Part shown: positions 25,978 to 35,344 of the stretch, in pieces
Layout of the letters: each line of letters begins with the position of its first letter
Position numbering within the stretch: position 1 is the stretch's first letter
Assembly: GCF_042466685.1 (NCBI RefSeq)
Contig: NZ_CP170448.1
Span: 1 to 64,000, forward strand
Direction of reading: 5' to 3'
Length of the DNA stretch: 64,000 nucleotides
From: Vreelandella sp042466685
Lineage (GTDB): Bacteria > Pseudomonadota > Gammaproteobacteria > Pseudomonadales > Halomonadaceae
Notes under the pieces: generated by a model
Databases searched by the model: none
What the model was told of the DNA's origin: nothing
The model's input: the letters and a program-made list of their open reading frames with translations, nothing else
Translations under genes and position numbers: made by a program

Positions 25978-27492
25978 ATGCTAGAAGCCACCGTCAAAAA
26001 GATCCTCCAAGCCCGCGTTTATGAAGCCGCTTGTGAGACCCCGATTTCCCCTGCACCCTTTTTGTCGCGTCGCTTTAATAACCAGATTTTGATTAAGCGC
26101 GAAGACCTACAACCGGTGTTTTCGTTCAAAATTCGCGGTGCCTACAACAAAATGGCGCAGCTCACCCAGGAACAAAAAGATAAAGGCGTGATTGCTGCCT
26201 CCGCCGGTAATCACGCCCAAGGGCTGGCCATGGCTGCAAAGCTGATGGGGGTCAAAGCTGTCATTGTGATGCCGCGGATCACGCCGGATATCAAAGTACA
26301 GGCGGTGCGCGCCCGGGGCGCCAAGGTCATCCTCAAAGGGGATGCTTTTGCCGCTGCCGCCGAGCATGCTCAAGAGCTGATCAAAGAGCACGGCTACACC
26401 TACATTCCGCCGTTTGACGATATCGACGTGGTGGCCGGTCAAGGTACCATTGGCGTGGAAATTCTGCGCCAACACGCTGGTCGCTTAGACGCCATCTTCG
26501 TACCAGTCGGCGGCGGTGGATTAATCGCAGGTATCGCGGCCTATGTGAAGTACCTGCGCCCGGATATCAAAGTTATTGGCGTTGAGGCCGAAGACAGCGC
26601 TTGTCTTAAAGCCGCTTTAGAGGCGGGTGAGCGCGTGGTACTCGACCAAGTGGGCGTATTTGCCGAGGGTGTCGCGGTCGCGCAGATTGGCGAGGTGCCG
26701 TTTTCGCTGATCAAAGACCTGCTCGACGGCGTTATTACCGTCAATACCGATGAAATGTGCGCAGCGGTGAAAGATATTTTTGAAGATACGCGAGCGGTGG
26801 CGGAAACCTCCGGCGCGCTATCGCTGGCGGGGCTGAAAAAATATATCCAGCAGACCGGTGCCGAAGGCGAGACGCTGATCTGCATTAATTCCGGGGCCAA
26901 TACCAACTTTGATCGTTTACAGCACATCGCTGAACGCACGGAGCTAGGCGAACAGCGCGAAGCAATTCTGGCGGTGACCATTGCCGAGAAACCCGGCAGC
27001 TTTAAAAAGTTTTGCCGCACACTAGGCAAGCGCATGGTGACCGAATTCAGCTATCGCTATGCCGATAGTAATGAAGCGCATATTTATGTAGGCGTCCAGG
27101 TTAAGCCCGGTGGTGAAGACCGCCAGGCAGTGATCGACAAGCTGCGTGAAGGCGGCTATCAAGTGGAAGATCTCACCGATAATGAGTTGGCGAAGCTGCA
27201 TATTCGCCACTTGAGTGGCGGCCGTCCCAGCGAGCGTTTCGAAGAAGAAGTGTACCGCTTTGAGTTCCCCGAGCGCCCAGGCGCGTTGATGAACTTTTTG
27301 ACCCAACTGCCCCACGACTGGAATATCTCGTTGTTTCATTATCGCAACCATGGTGCGGCCTATGGTCGAGTACTGGTGGGTATGCAAGTGCCTAACGGTG
27401 ACCGAACCCATGTGGCGGAGTATTTAGATGCCATCGGTTACCGTTACTGGCGCGAGAGCGATAATCCAGCCTATCGACTGTTTATGGCTTAA
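25978..27492 (+). CDS. ilvA: Threonine ammonia-lyase, biosynthetic
   Basis: IlvA deaminates threonine to 2-oxobutanoate, the committed step to isoleucine. The 504-residue protein has the pyridoxal-phosphate catalytic domain in about the first 330 residues, with the lysine in FSFKIRGAYNKM, the SAGNHAQG phosphate site and PVGGGGLIAG. Two ACT-like regulatory domains follow (beginning near ILAVTIAEKPGSF and YRFEFPERPGALMNF); isoleucine inhibits these in relatives. The length matches E. coli IlvA (514). It stands alone between rpiA and a small open frame, with no leader peptide evident. Confidence 0.97.
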   Translation: MLEATVKKILQARVYEAACETPISPAPFLSRRFNNQILIKREDLQPVFSFKIRGAYNKMAQLTQEQKDKGVIAASAGNHAQGLAMAAKLMGVKAVIVMPRITPDIKVQAVRARGAKVILKGDAFAAAAEHAQELIKEHGYTYIPPFDDIDVVAGQGTIGVEILRQHAGRLDAIFVPVGGGGLIAGIAAYVKYLRPDIKVIGVEAEDSACLKAALEAGERVVLDQVGVFAEGVAVAQIGEVPFSLIKDLLDGVITVNTDEMCAAVKDIFEDTRAVAETSGALSLAGLKKYIQQTGAEGETLICINSGANTNFDRLQHIAERTELGEQREAILAVTIAEKPGSFKKFCRTLGKRMVTEFSYRYADSNEAHIYVGVQVKPGGEDRQAVIDKLREGGYQVEDLTDNELAKLHIRHLSGGRPSERFEEEVYRFEFPERPGALMNFLTQLPHDWNISLFHYRNHGAAYGRVLVGMQVPNGDRTHVAEYLDAIGYRYWRESDNPAYRLFMA

Positions 27493-27727
27493 TCGTTCAC
27501 TACTGTATGTAAGTGCTTGCTCACCTTAAAAGTCAGAGCTGCTAGTAACGCAACGTAACTTAATCCTTAGAAATGAGGCTAAAAAATGCCGCTAAACCAG
27601 TTGTCAATGATGGCCTTATAGCTCTATAGTCGTGAGCGAAATTAAGCAAATTCGCCATTCTTTAGAAAACATCAAAGAGTGGCGGGTTTGGCACATTCGG
27701 CAACAATATAGGTGTTGGAGAAGCGGC

Positions 27728-27826
27728 ATGCGGCGGAAGAAGCCTGATATGGTAATGGCGTTGATGGTGGTGTTTGCATTAGGGGTGCTTGCTACCGGTT
27801 ATGCACAGGCGTTATCGGGAAGCTAA
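27728..27826 (+). CDS. Possible 32-residue single-span membrane protein
   Basis: I do not recognise this protein. A GGAG seven bases before the ATG at 27728 gives MRRKKPDMVMALMVVFALG..., with a basic N-terminus and one membrane segment (about 8-26), as in many small membrane proteins. The same frame is open up to a GTG at 27632, giving 64 residues with a basic, aromatic-rich extension. A terminator follows at 27882. The 235 bases between ilvA and this start show nothing else I can name. Confidence 0.4.
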   Translation: MRRKKPDMVMALMVVFALGVLATGYAQALSGS

Positions 27827-27881
27827 ACCCTCCAGGTTTGCCACTATACGTTAGCGCCGATAAGGTGACAGATATCAGACG

Positions 27882-27917
27882 AAAGGGGCTGATCCTTTAA
27901 TGGGTTGGCCCTTTTTT
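27882..27917 (+). terminator. Intrinsic terminator downstream of ilvA
   Basis: AAAGGG and the following CTGATCC pair with GGGTTGGCCCTTT across a 6-base loop, with one bulged G and some G-T pairs. The stem ends in a run of six T. It would stop transcripts from ilvA or the small open frame. Confidence 0.7.
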
Positions 27918-27937
27918 GTGGTCAAATTTAAGTACAG

Positions 27938-28552
27938 CTACTGACGGCGAAAGCAGCCTTGGTCACTGACGACTACCTGTAAGGGCACATCCCATGGCTC
28001 CACAGGGAGCGCAACTACTTGCTGGCAGGCATGGGCGACGCCAATCAAGGTAGGCGACGGGCCGGGCCGATGCATGAATGCCAAGCTACGGTCATAAAAA
28101 CCGCCCCCCATGCCCATGCGATTAGCATTCGCATCAAACCCGACTAGCGGCACAATCAGCGTATCCAGTGCCCAGGTCGGTAGCCGATTACGTCGCTGTG
28201 CGCTGAATCGAACGTCAGGCTCCCAAATACCAAAACGGTTTTTCACCATGGGTGTGTCAGGGCGGTAGGCTACAAACCACAGGCGATTAGCGCTAAATGG
28301 GCGCAAAACCGGCAGATAAATATCGACATTACGTTGACGCAGCCAGGGAAGTAGCGGCGTAGGGTCAATTTCACCGTTGACAGGCAGATAAAGACTTAAG
28401 CGTCGTGCGCGACGAATTTCAGGTAGGGATTTTAATTGCCTGCACAAACGTTGAGCCGCAAGGCGCTGCTCATGCTGAGAAAGGGCTCGGCGTTGATGAC
28501 GTAAAAAACGGCGCAGTGCGCGCTTATCGACGTCCCGATGGAGGCTTTCCAT
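27938..28552 (-). CDS. fau: 5-formyltetrahydrofolate cyclo-ligase
   Basis: The enzyme converts 5-formyltetrahydrofolate to 5,10-methenyltetrahydrofolate with ATP. The 204-residue protein is basic at the N-terminus (KRALRRFLRHQRRAL, binding ATP in the family), has LYLPVNGEIDP, and the folate-site loop MGMGGGFYDRSLAF near residue 160. The position directly downstream of the 6S RNA and zapA matches E. coli, where this gene (ygfA/fau) is co-transcribed with ssrS. Confidence 0.93.
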   Translation of the reverse strand: MESLHRDVDKRALRRFLRHQRRALSQHEQRLAAQRLCRQLKSLPEIRRARRLSLYLPVNGEIDPTPLLPWLRQRNVDIYLPVLRPFSANRLWFVAYRPDTPMVKNRFGIWEPDVRFSAQRRNRLPTWALDTLIVPLVGFDANANRMGMGGGFYDRSLAFMHRPGPSPTLIGVAHACQQVVALPVEPWDVPLQVVVSDQGCFRRQ

Positions 28553-28581
28553 GCAGATGGTCTCTCATACCCTATAGGTTG

Positions 28582-28766
28582 GGTGTTCTCCAGAGTGCCG
28601 CTGTCATTCTGGCCCTGAACCTACTGGTTCAGGTGGGTGGCCGCAGCCAGACCGTCAGGCTTTCCGACGCACGGACATGCACACGGGCCTGGCTAGCATT
28701 TGGCCCCCTGGGTATTACGCATAGGCTCGAGGGACTATAACGACTGGCGTACACCCCAGAGAACCC
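28582..28766 (-). ncRNA. ssrS: 6S RNA
   Basis: 6S RNA mimics an open promoter and binds sigma-70 RNA polymerase in stationary phase. On the minus strand the ends GGGTTCTC and GAGAACACCC pair. Inside are AGTCCCTCGAGCC, a large internal bubble, and a late hairpin CCTGAACCAGTAGGTTCAGG; all three resemble the E. coli RNA, which is 184 nt. The location between zapA and fau is the conserved one. Ends are approximate to within several bases. Confidence 0.88.
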
Positions 28767-28838
28767 CGCCATCCTAACAGAGCGACGGCCAATGCCAAAG
28801 TGTCGGGTTAAACGTTCGCAGAGCTTTCAGACAACGCG

Positions 28839-29138
28839 TTAGGGCTGGCGTGTTTTGGCCAACGCCTTTTCAAGGCGGTCATTTAATCGGTTAAGGTTCT
28901 CTTCACCGGCACGGTGTTCATCCATGGCTTCAAGCAGCTCGTGGGTGATATTGAGCGCTGCCATAATGGCCACTCGTTCGCTGCCGAGAACGCTACTTTG
29001 GGCATTGATACCCTGCATGGCACGGTCTAAATAGCGTGCTGCGCGGTCAAGTTTGGCTTCTTCGCCCGTGTCGCAGGCAATGATATAGCCGCGCCCTAAC
29101 AGGGTTATTTCTTTGGTTGGCCGCTTGGCGTTACTCAT
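28839..29138 (-). CDS. zapA: Cell division protein ZapA
   Basis: ZapA binds FtsZ and promotes bundling of its filaments at the division ring. The 99-residue protein has LLGRGYIIACDTGEE near the N-terminus, AARYLDRAMQGI, and a C-terminal coiled coil (about 60-97). The ATG at 29138 is preceded by GGAG, which decides it over an upstream in-frame ATG. It is divergent from ygfB, and 6S RNA follows it, as in E. coli. Confidence 0.93.
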   Translation of the reverse strand: MSNAKRPTKEITLLGRGYIIACDTGEEAKLDRAARYLDRAMQGINAQSSVLGSERVAIMAALNITHELLEAMDEHRAGEENLNRLNDRLEKALAKTRQP

Positions 29139-29320
29139 CAAAGACTCCAGCACGGGCCAGCAAGGCGCCCAATGCGTTAACATCACAGCATAGGAAGATA
29201 TAGGTGTCGCTCACTATAAGAGAGGCGCTTGTGCGCGGTCAACGCGCGGCGAGTGCATCTCGTACCATTGACGCCACCCTATCCATCACACGCCCAGTGA
29301 ATACGAGGTTATTAAATACT

Positions 29321-29899
29321 ATGTCATTGATTGATGAGCGTCAGGACTTCTCCGATGTCGCAGATGTCTTTCTTCTCCATGGCAGCATGCAGTCACCAGC
29401 GTTTTTGGATGGCCGCTTATGTGCACTACTGGCGCTACGCGATGTGAATGCAGAGGCATGGTTGGACGAAGTCTGCCAGAGCCTTGGCGTTGAGCAGCCC
29501 CGGGATCAAGCAAGCGCCGAGCGGCTATTAGGCTGGCGGCGGCAAACCGTAGAGGCGCTCAGCGCTAGCGACCTGGACTATTCGCCGCTGCTACCCGACG
29601 AGTTGTTCTCCCTGGGTGAGCAGGCGCAGGGTCTGAAAGAGTGGACGCTGGGCTTTATTGAGGTAGTTGATGAAGTAGCCGACAACGAGCTGCGCGAGCG
29701 CTGGTCTCAGTCGCTCCGTGAGGCGATTGATGACTTGCAGGCGCTGGGCCGGATAGATACTGATATCGACGACAGCCCCGAAAACGAAAACGATCTGTTT
29801 GCGCTTACCGAGCATGCCCGTATGGCCGCAATGATGCTGTATACCGAGCAGCACCCAGGGATGCCACAAGTCGAACAAACCGACGCGCCTGTTCATTAA
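29321..29899 (+). CDS. ygfB: UPF0149 family protein YgfB
   Basis: The 192-residue helical protein matches the UPF0149/YgfB family: SPAFLDGRLCALLALRD, then SLGEQAQGLKEWTLGFIEVV and, near the end, ALTEHARMAAMMLYTE. The C-terminal region after ALGRIDTDIDD is acidic. In Pseudomonas, YgfB is reported to affect cell-wall stress gene expression; function here is unproven. I use the ATG at 29321 (MSLIDERQDF). It heads ygfB-pepP-ubiH-ubiI, conserved in gammaproteobacteria. Confidence 0.88.
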   Translation: MSLIDERQDFSDVADVFLLHGSMQSPAFLDGRLCALLALRDVNAEAWLDEVCQSLGVEQPRDQASAERLLGWRRQTVEALSASDLDYSPLLPDELFSLGEQAQGLKEWTLGFIEVVDEVADNELRERWSQSLREAIDDLQALGRIDTDIDDSPENENDLFALTEHARMAAMMLYTEQHPGMPQVEQTDAPVH

Positions 29900-29934
29900 T
29901 CGCCTTTACCTGAACCACTATGCTAGGAGCCTCT

Positions 29935-31275
29935 ATGCGGCCCGAAATGTTACCTCGCCCCCCTGCGATCAGCGTGGCCGAGTATCGCCAGCGCCGTGAC
30001 GCCTTAATGGCCCAACTGCCGGATAACGCAGCGGTGTTGCTTCCCGGCGCCGGGCTGATGACGCGTTCACGGGATAGTGAATTTGCCTTCCGCCAGAATA
30101 GTGATTTTTACTACCTGACCGGCATCCGCGAACCGGATGCGCTACTGGTGCTGCTCCCAGGGCGCGCTGAGGGTGAAAGCGTGGTGTTCTGCCAGGATCG
30201 TGACCCCACCATGGAAGCGTGGACTGGGCGCCGTTTGGGCGCTGCGGGTGTCATTGCGGAGTACGGCATTGATCAGGCGTTTGAAAACGCAGTACGCGAT
30301 GAGCGGCTGAGCGAATTGTTGACAGGTCGCGAGCTGCTTTATCTGCCGCTAGACAACGCCGAGGCCGTCAGCATGGCAGAAGATGCGTTACAGGAAGCCC
30401 AGGCTGGGCTTAGACGTGGTCGGCCGCCGCTAAAAGGTTGGCTGGATGTTAGCCCGTTGATTCACGCCATGCGGCTAATCAAAAGCGACGCTGAAATTGC
30501 CCTGCTCAGACATGCAGCGCTGATCTCAGCCCAGGCTCACCGCCGTGCTATGCAGGTGTCGCGCCCAGGGCTGTGCGAATTTCAGCTCCAGGCCGAGTTA
30601 GAGCATGAGTTTGTTTGGCGTGGGGCCAGTGGCCCTGCCTACAGTACGATTGTAGGTAGCGGAGCCAACGCCTGCGTACTGCACTATATTGAAAATAGCG
30701 CGCCGCTGAGTGACAACGGCTTGGTGCTCATCGATGCGGGGGCCGAGTTTGAGTTGTACGCTGGTGATATCACTCGCACATTCCCGGTCTCAGGGCGGTT
30801 TAGTGATGCCCAGCGAGCGCTCTACCAAGTAGTGCTCCATGCCCAGCAGCGTGCTGTTAGCGCTGTCCAGCCGGGGGCTACCCTGGCTGATATACATCAG
30901 GGCGTGGTGTATGACTTAACCGCCGGGCTGATTGAGCTTGGCTTGCTGGAAGGCGAGGTTCAGGCGCGCATCGATGACGAGAGCTATCGGCGCTTCTACC
31001 TGCACTCGACGTCACACTGGTTGGGGCTTGACGTGCACGATGTCGGTACCTACCGGCTGGATGAGCAAACACCTCGGCCACTGGTCTCAGGCATGGTGCT
31101 CACCGTAGAGCCCGGCCTATATATCCCTAGCGATGACGATATTCCTGACGCCTATCAGGGTATTGGTATTCGTATTGAAGACAATGTGGTCGTCACAAAT
31201 GAGGGTCATGAAGTCCTGACTGCAGATGTGCCTAAGCAGGTCGTCGAAATCGAGGCATTGATGGCTAAAAAGTAA
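29935..31275 (+). CDS. pepP: Xaa-Pro aminopeptidase (aminopeptidase P)
   Basis: PepP removes an N-terminal residue that precedes proline. The 446-residue metalloprotein has an N-terminal creatinase-like domain (about 1-170, with FRQNSDFYYLTGIREPDALL). Its C-terminal pita-bread domain has LIDAGAEFELYAGDITRTFP (two metal-binding Asp), HSTSHWLGLDVHDVG (His) and TVEPGLYIP/GIRIEDNV (two Glu). TAGGAG stands seven bases before the ATG at 29935. Confidence 0.96.
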   Translation: MRPEMLPRPPAISVAEYRQRRDALMAQLPDNAAVLLPGAGLMTRSRDSEFAFRQNSDFYYLTGIREPDALLVLLPGRAEGESVVFCQDRDPTMEAWTGRRLGAAGVIAEYGIDQAFENAVRDERLSELLTGRELLYLPLDNAEAVSMAEDALQEAQAGLRRGRPPLKGWLDVSPLIHAMRLIKSDAEIALLRHAALISAQAHRRAMQVSRPGLCEFQLQAELEHEFVWRGASGPAYSTIVGSGANACVLHYIENSAPLSDNGLVLIDAGAEFELYAGDITRTFPVSGRFSDAQRALYQVVLHAQQRAVSAVQPGATLADIHQGVVYDLTAGLIELGLLEGEVQARIDDESYRRFYLHSTSHWLGLDVHDVGTYRLDEQTPRPLVSGMVLTVEPGLYIPSDDDIPDAYQGIGIRIEDNVVVTNEGHEVLTADVPKQVVEIEALMAKK

Positions 31276-31369
31276 CCACTCCTCAATGTCTGCAGTGGTC
31301 TTTATGTAAATTACGTTACGAAATTATTGTTGCCTCTTTATGAGGTTGTGTCGCGGTCGGGAGAAGCCA

Positions 31370-32599
31370 ATGCAGCAGTCTAATCATGCGGTTAAACGAG
31401 CGCTGACCCATGACATTGTGATAGTGGGCGGCGGACTGGTGGGCGCCAGCTTAGGCTGCGCCCTGGCACCGCTGATTGAGCGCTATGGCTGGCGAGTGGC
31501 AATCATTGAATCGGCGCCTGTGGCTGTTCAGGCGCATGAAACTACCTGGCAACCCAGTTTTGATGCCCGGGCCAGTGCGATTGCAGAAGGTTCAGCCCAG
31601 CGCTTCCAGCAGTTAGATGTGTGGGAGGCAATGCGCGACGAGGCCACGCCCATCAAGCGCATTCATATCAGTGAACGTGGCCGCTTAGGCGCGACACGGC
31701 TGAGTGCTGACGAGCTAGGTGTTGCAGCGCTGGGCCATGTTATTCCCAACGCGTGGATGGGGCGGGTGCTGCACCAACGACTTGCCCAGTTGCCATTGGA
31801 GTGGCACTGCCCGGCAAAAGTCGAACAGCTTACGCCTGTGGCCGGCGGGCACCATCTTCAACTCTCAGATGGTAGTCAGATAACCGCAGGGCTAACGGTA
31901 TTAGCCGATGGAGGGCGCTCAGGACTTAAGGAGCAGCTAGGCATTGGCAGTCGCCGTGAATCATACGAGCAAACAGCGCTTATCGCTCATGTCGGCGTGA
32001 GCCAGCCCCATGGTGGGGTGGCTTACGAGCGCTTTACTGCACAAGGGCCAATGGCGCTACTGCCACTGCCGGGCCAGGTCATGGAGCTGATCTGGACGCA
32101 CCCGACTGGCAGTGAACAATCGCGCATGGCGCTACCTGAGCGTGAATTTCTGCTGCAACTTCAGCGCGCGTTTGGTGATCGGGTGGGGCGATTTACCCGG
32201 GTGGGCACTCGACACACCTACCCGCTTTCATTGGTTACCGCTGAAGAGCCGGTGCGACCAGGGCTGGCAGTATTAGGCAACGCGGCCCACGCCTTGCACC
32301 CAGTCGCGGGGCAGGGGTTTAACCTGGCGCTGCGCGGAGTAATGGATCTTGTCGAAGCGCTGGAGCAGGGCGAGCAGGCCAAGCGGCCGCTAGGTGATAT
32401 GTCCACGCTGCAGGCCTTTGAGAAGCAGCGCTCCCGAGATCGCGCCAATGTAATCCGCTTTAGCGACGGCCTGGTGCGGCTGTTTGGGCTCTCTTTCCCC
32501 CTGCTCCCCCATGCTCGGGCCGCGGGGTTAATCGGCCTGAACCTGGTGGGGCCGCTGCGGCGAGGGCTGGCTCGACGCGCGATGGGTTTGGAACGCTAA
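31370..32599 (+). CDS. ubiH: 2-octaprenyl-6-methoxyphenol hydroxylase
   Basis: UbiH is an FAD-dependent monooxygenase of ubiquinone synthesis. The 409-residue protein has the dinucleotide-binding IVGGGLVGASLGCAL near the N-terminus, the internal VLADGGRSGLKEQLG, and the FAD motif GNAAHALHPVAGQGFNLALRG near residue 300. GGGAG precedes the ATG at 31370. The next gene is a paralogue; UbiH is assigned to this one because pepP-ubiH-ubiI is the conserved order. Confidence 0.92.
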   Translation: MQQSNHAVKRALTHDIVIVGGGLVGASLGCALAPLIERYGWRVAIIESAPVAVQAHETTWQPSFDARASAIAEGSAQRFQQLDVWEAMRDEATPIKRIHISERGRLGATRLSADELGVAALGHVIPNAWMGRVLHQRLAQLPLEWHCPAKVEQLTPVAGGHHLQLSDGSQITAGLTVLADGGRSGLKEQLGIGSRRESYEQTALIAHVGVSQPHGGVAYERFTAQGPMALLPLPGQVMELIWTHPTGSEQSRMALPEREFLLQLQRAFGDRVGRFTRVGTRHTYPLSLVTAEEPVRPGLAVLGNAAHALHPVAGQGFNLALRGVMDLVEALEQGEQAKRPLGDMSTLQAFEKQRSRDRANVIRFSDGLVRLFGLSFPLLPHARAAGLIGLNLVGPLRRGLARRAMGLER

Positions 32600-32633
32600 C
32601 GCTTATGGCCACTACAACAGGAACGCTATAGAT

Positions 32634-33881
32634 ATGAGCTCATCATCAGCGACACCGTCGGTGGAAAGTTTTGAGGCGGTCATTGTCGGCGGCGGTATGG
32701 TTGGCACCGCGCTATGCGCTCTGCTAGCTCAAGCGGGTATGCGGGTGGCACTAGTAGAGGCTCAGCCTGCGCCGCTTACCCTCGAAAGTGCTGTGAGAGA
32801 GCTGCCCAACCCACGGGTAAGCGCGCTGACGCCCGTCTCCCAGCGCCTACTGACGCATCTTGGCGCCTGGCCTGCCATGCAAAAAACGCGGGTCACGCCC
32901 TATAGAGGTATGCACGTATGGGATGCCGAAGGGAGTGGTGAGATCGCTTTTTCCGCGGATGAGGCCGGAGTGGCAGTGCTCGGCCATATTGTTGAGAATA
33001 CGGTCACGCTGGCCGCACTGAATGACCACGTGATTGGCGATCCCAACGTCACCACCTATTTTGGCGTTCGCCTGCAGGCACTGCAGGGTAGCAGTGGCAA
33101 TTGGTTGGTACTTGATGATGGTCGCCAACTCCATTCGCCATTAATAGTGGCTGCTGATGGCGCCCGCTCGGTGCTGCGGGAAATGGCGGGAATTGAGGTG
33201 GCCTGTGACGATATGCGGCAGGAGGCTGTGGTAGCGACAGTGCGGTGTGCGAAACCCCATGGCGGAATAGCACGGCAAGCATTTATCGATGGCCGCCCAT
33301 TGGCGTTCCTGCCTTTAACCGTGGAAGGTAATGATCATTACTGCTCCATCGTATGGTCGACCACCCCTGAGCATGCCGCTGAGCTTAGTGAATTGCACCG
33401 TGAAGCCCTTGGGGAGGCATTGGGTAAAGCCTTTGGCCACCGCCTAGGTGAGGTCACGGGCTGCGATAAGACCCATCGGTTCCCTTTAGTGCAGCGCCAT
33501 GCCCGCCACTATGTGCAGCCACATTTCGCATTGGTGGGGGACGCCGCCCACAGTATCCATCCACTGGCAGGCCAGGGGGTGAATTTAGGGCTAATGGATG
33601 CGGCAGTGCTGGCGGAAGAAGTGGTGCATGCCTGGCAGCGCGGCGCTCCTTGGGGAGAGTTAAGCACCTTACGGCGCTATGAGCGTCGTCGGCGTTTTGA
33701 TAACAGCGCCATGCTGGGGTTAATGAAAGGGTTTAAAGTACTGTTTGGTAGCCATGACCCAGCGCTTACCCTGGCGCGCAACCTGGGCATGAGCGGAATG
33801 AACCAGTGGGTGCCATTGAAGCGGGTCTTGATGCGGCAGGCGACCGGAGAGCGCGGCCGCCTGCCACTCAGTTGTTGCTAA
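32634..33881 (+). CDS. ubiI: 2-octaprenylphenol hydroxylase (UbiI/VisC family)
   Basis: UbiI hydroxylates position C5 of the ubiquinone ring precursor with O2 and FAD. The 415-residue protein has AVIVGGGMVGTALCALLAQAG, VAADGARSVLREMAG and VGDAAHSIHPLAGQGVNLGLMDAAVL. It is similar to UbiH but clearly diverged. It follows ubiH by 34 bp. UbiH and UbiI are paralogues and the split between them rests partly on order. Confidence 0.9.
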   Translation: MSSSSATPSVESFEAVIVGGGMVGTALCALLAQAGMRVALVEAQPAPLTLESAVRELPNPRVSALTPVSQRLLTHLGAWPAMQKTRVTPYRGMHVWDAEGSGEIAFSADEAGVAVLGHIVENTVTLAALNDHVIGDPNVTTYFGVRLQALQGSSGNWLVLDDGRQLHSPLIVAADGARSVLREMAGIEVACDDMRQEAVVATVRCAKPHGGIARQAFIDGRPLAFLPLTVEGNDHYCSIVWSTTPEHAAELSELHREALGEALGKAFGHRLGEVTGCDKTHRFPLVQRHARHYVQPHFALVGDAAHSIHPLAGQGVNLGLMDAAVLAEEVVHAWQRGAPWGELSTLRRYERRRRFDNSAMLGLMKGFKVLFGSHDPALTLARNLGMSGMNQWVPLKRVLMRQATGERGRLPLSCC

Positions 33882-33893
33882 AACAGGTTGTCG

Positions 33894-35210
33894 TTAGCGT
33901 CGCTGTCGATCAACGACGTTGAGCGCTTTAAGCAGATTAAGCGCCTCGCTGAGCTGGTAATCATTGAGCAGCCGCTCCGCCATTTCCTGACGATCCCGGG
34001 GCGCCTGCTGAGAGCTTAGGTGACCCTCGAGGTCGGCTTCGCGAATCTCTCGGCGGCTTTCGGCGACTTCCAAACGACCGCGCACGACGTCCACATCGGG
34101 CTCAATGCCTTGAGCCTGAATGGAGCGTCCGTTGGGGGTGTAGTAGAGCGCTGTAGTGAGTTTCAGCCCTTCGCCATTGCCGAGTGGCATAATCTGCTGC
34201 ACTGAGCCCTTACCAAAACTATCGGTACCCATAATCACGCCGCGGCGCTGATCCTGGAGGGCGCCAGCGACAATTTCCGCCGCTGACGCACTGCCGCCGT
34301 TGATCAGCACTACCAGTGGAACATCGGCCGCGGGCGTGTTGGGTGAGGCTGAGAACGACATCTCAGTATCTGAGAGGCGCCCCTCGGTATACACAATCAA
34401 ACCTTCATCCAGGAACAGGTCGGCGATTCCTACCGCAGCCTGCAAAACACCGCCTGGGTTATTACGTAAATCGAGTACCAACCCTTCTAAAGGTTGTTCG
34501 CGGCTCATGCGCTCAAGCGCGTCCCGGGCCTGCTCTGTTGTGCGCGATTGGAATTGGCTGACGCGCAGGTAGCCGTAACCGGGCTCAAGCAGCTCGTGCT
34601 TAACGCTTTCGCTGCGAATAATTTCTCGGGTCAGGGTGAATTCCCGCGGCGAATCTTCGCCTGAGCGCAGTACGCTAATACGCAGATCGGTACCCGGCTC
34701 GCCGCGCATTAGGGTCACCGCTTCTTGTAGTGACATGCTGTCGGTGGGGGTGCCGTCAATGGCGACGATAATATCGCGAGAAAGCAACCCGGCGCGGGAG
34801 GCGGGCGTGTCATCGATAGGGGTAATCACCATGAGCTGACCATTCTCGGTGCCTACCTCGATACCGATACCGCCAAATTCGCCCTGAGTCGACTCACGCA
34901 GGCTTTGGTACTCCTCCTCATCCAAATAGGCGGAGTGAGGATCGAGCTCACTGAGCATGCCGCGCATAGCGTTACGTAGCAGCGTGCTGTCATCGACTTC
35001 CTCAACATAGGCACGCTTAATACGCTCAAACACTTCGGCGAAGGTTTGAATATCTTCCAGGGGTAGTTGGTCGTAGGGTGGCTCACCCGCCGCACCACTA
35101 CCGGCTGGTTGGGCGAGCAGCGGTAGCGGGGCCGACAGTAAAGCAATCGGCAGCAGGGTAGCCAAGAAGCGCTTGGCGGGGGCTGATACCCCGGTAACAG
35201 ATAGCGTCAT
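33894..35210 (-). CDS. Carboxy-terminal processing protease, S41 family
   Basis: The 438-residue protein has an N-terminal signal sequence (RFLATLLPIALLSAPLPLLAQP, cleavage after about residue 34) and a PDZ domain beginning GEFGGIGIEVG. The S41 catalytic domain has INGGSASAAEIVAGALQ (Ser) and GTDSFGKGSVQQ (Lys), so the Ser-Lys dyad looks intact. It acts in the periplasm, trimming or degrading proteins, often with cell-wall hydrolase targets. It lies downstream of envC and gpmI on the same strand, as in many gammaproteobacteria. Confidence 0.93.
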   Translation of the reverse strand: MTLSVTGVSAPAKRFLATLLPIALLSAPLPLLAQPAGSGAAGEPPYDQLPLEDIQTFAEVFERIKRAYVEEVDDSTLLRNAMRGMLSELDPHSAYLDEEEYQSLRESTQGEFGGIGIEVGTENGQLMVITPIDDTPASRAGLLSRDIIVAIDGTPTDSMSLQEAVTLMRGEPGTDLRISVLRSGEDSPREFTLTREIIRSESVKHELLEPGYGYLRVSQFQSRTTEQARDALERMSREQPLEGLVLDLRNNPGGVLQAAVGIADLFLDEGLIVYTEGRLSDTEMSFSASPNTPAADVPLVVLINGGSASAAEIVAGALQDQRRGVIMGTDSFGKGSVQQIMPLGNGEGLKLTTALYYTPNGRSIQAQGIEPDVDVVRGRLEVAESRREIREADLEGHLSSQQAPRDRQEMAERLLNDYQLSEALNLLKALNVVDRQRR

Positions 35211-35302
35211 GCAGACTCCGCAGGGCGATAGGTGGCGTCAGTGTGCGTCACCCATTAGTTGGAACATAAGTTTGTAATAACAATAAACGTTGAGACATTA
35301 AT

Positions 35303-35334
35303 CATGCATAGTAGTGCACATGCATAGTAGTGCA
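35303..35334. repeat. Perfect tandem duplication of a 16-bp unit
   Basis: CATGCATAGTAGTGCA occurs twice in a row (35303-35318 and 35319-35334) with no mismatch, in the gap between envC and ctpA. Nothing else recognisable lies in the 134-bp gap. Confidence 0.9.
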
Positions 35335-35344
35335 GCTTATCCCG

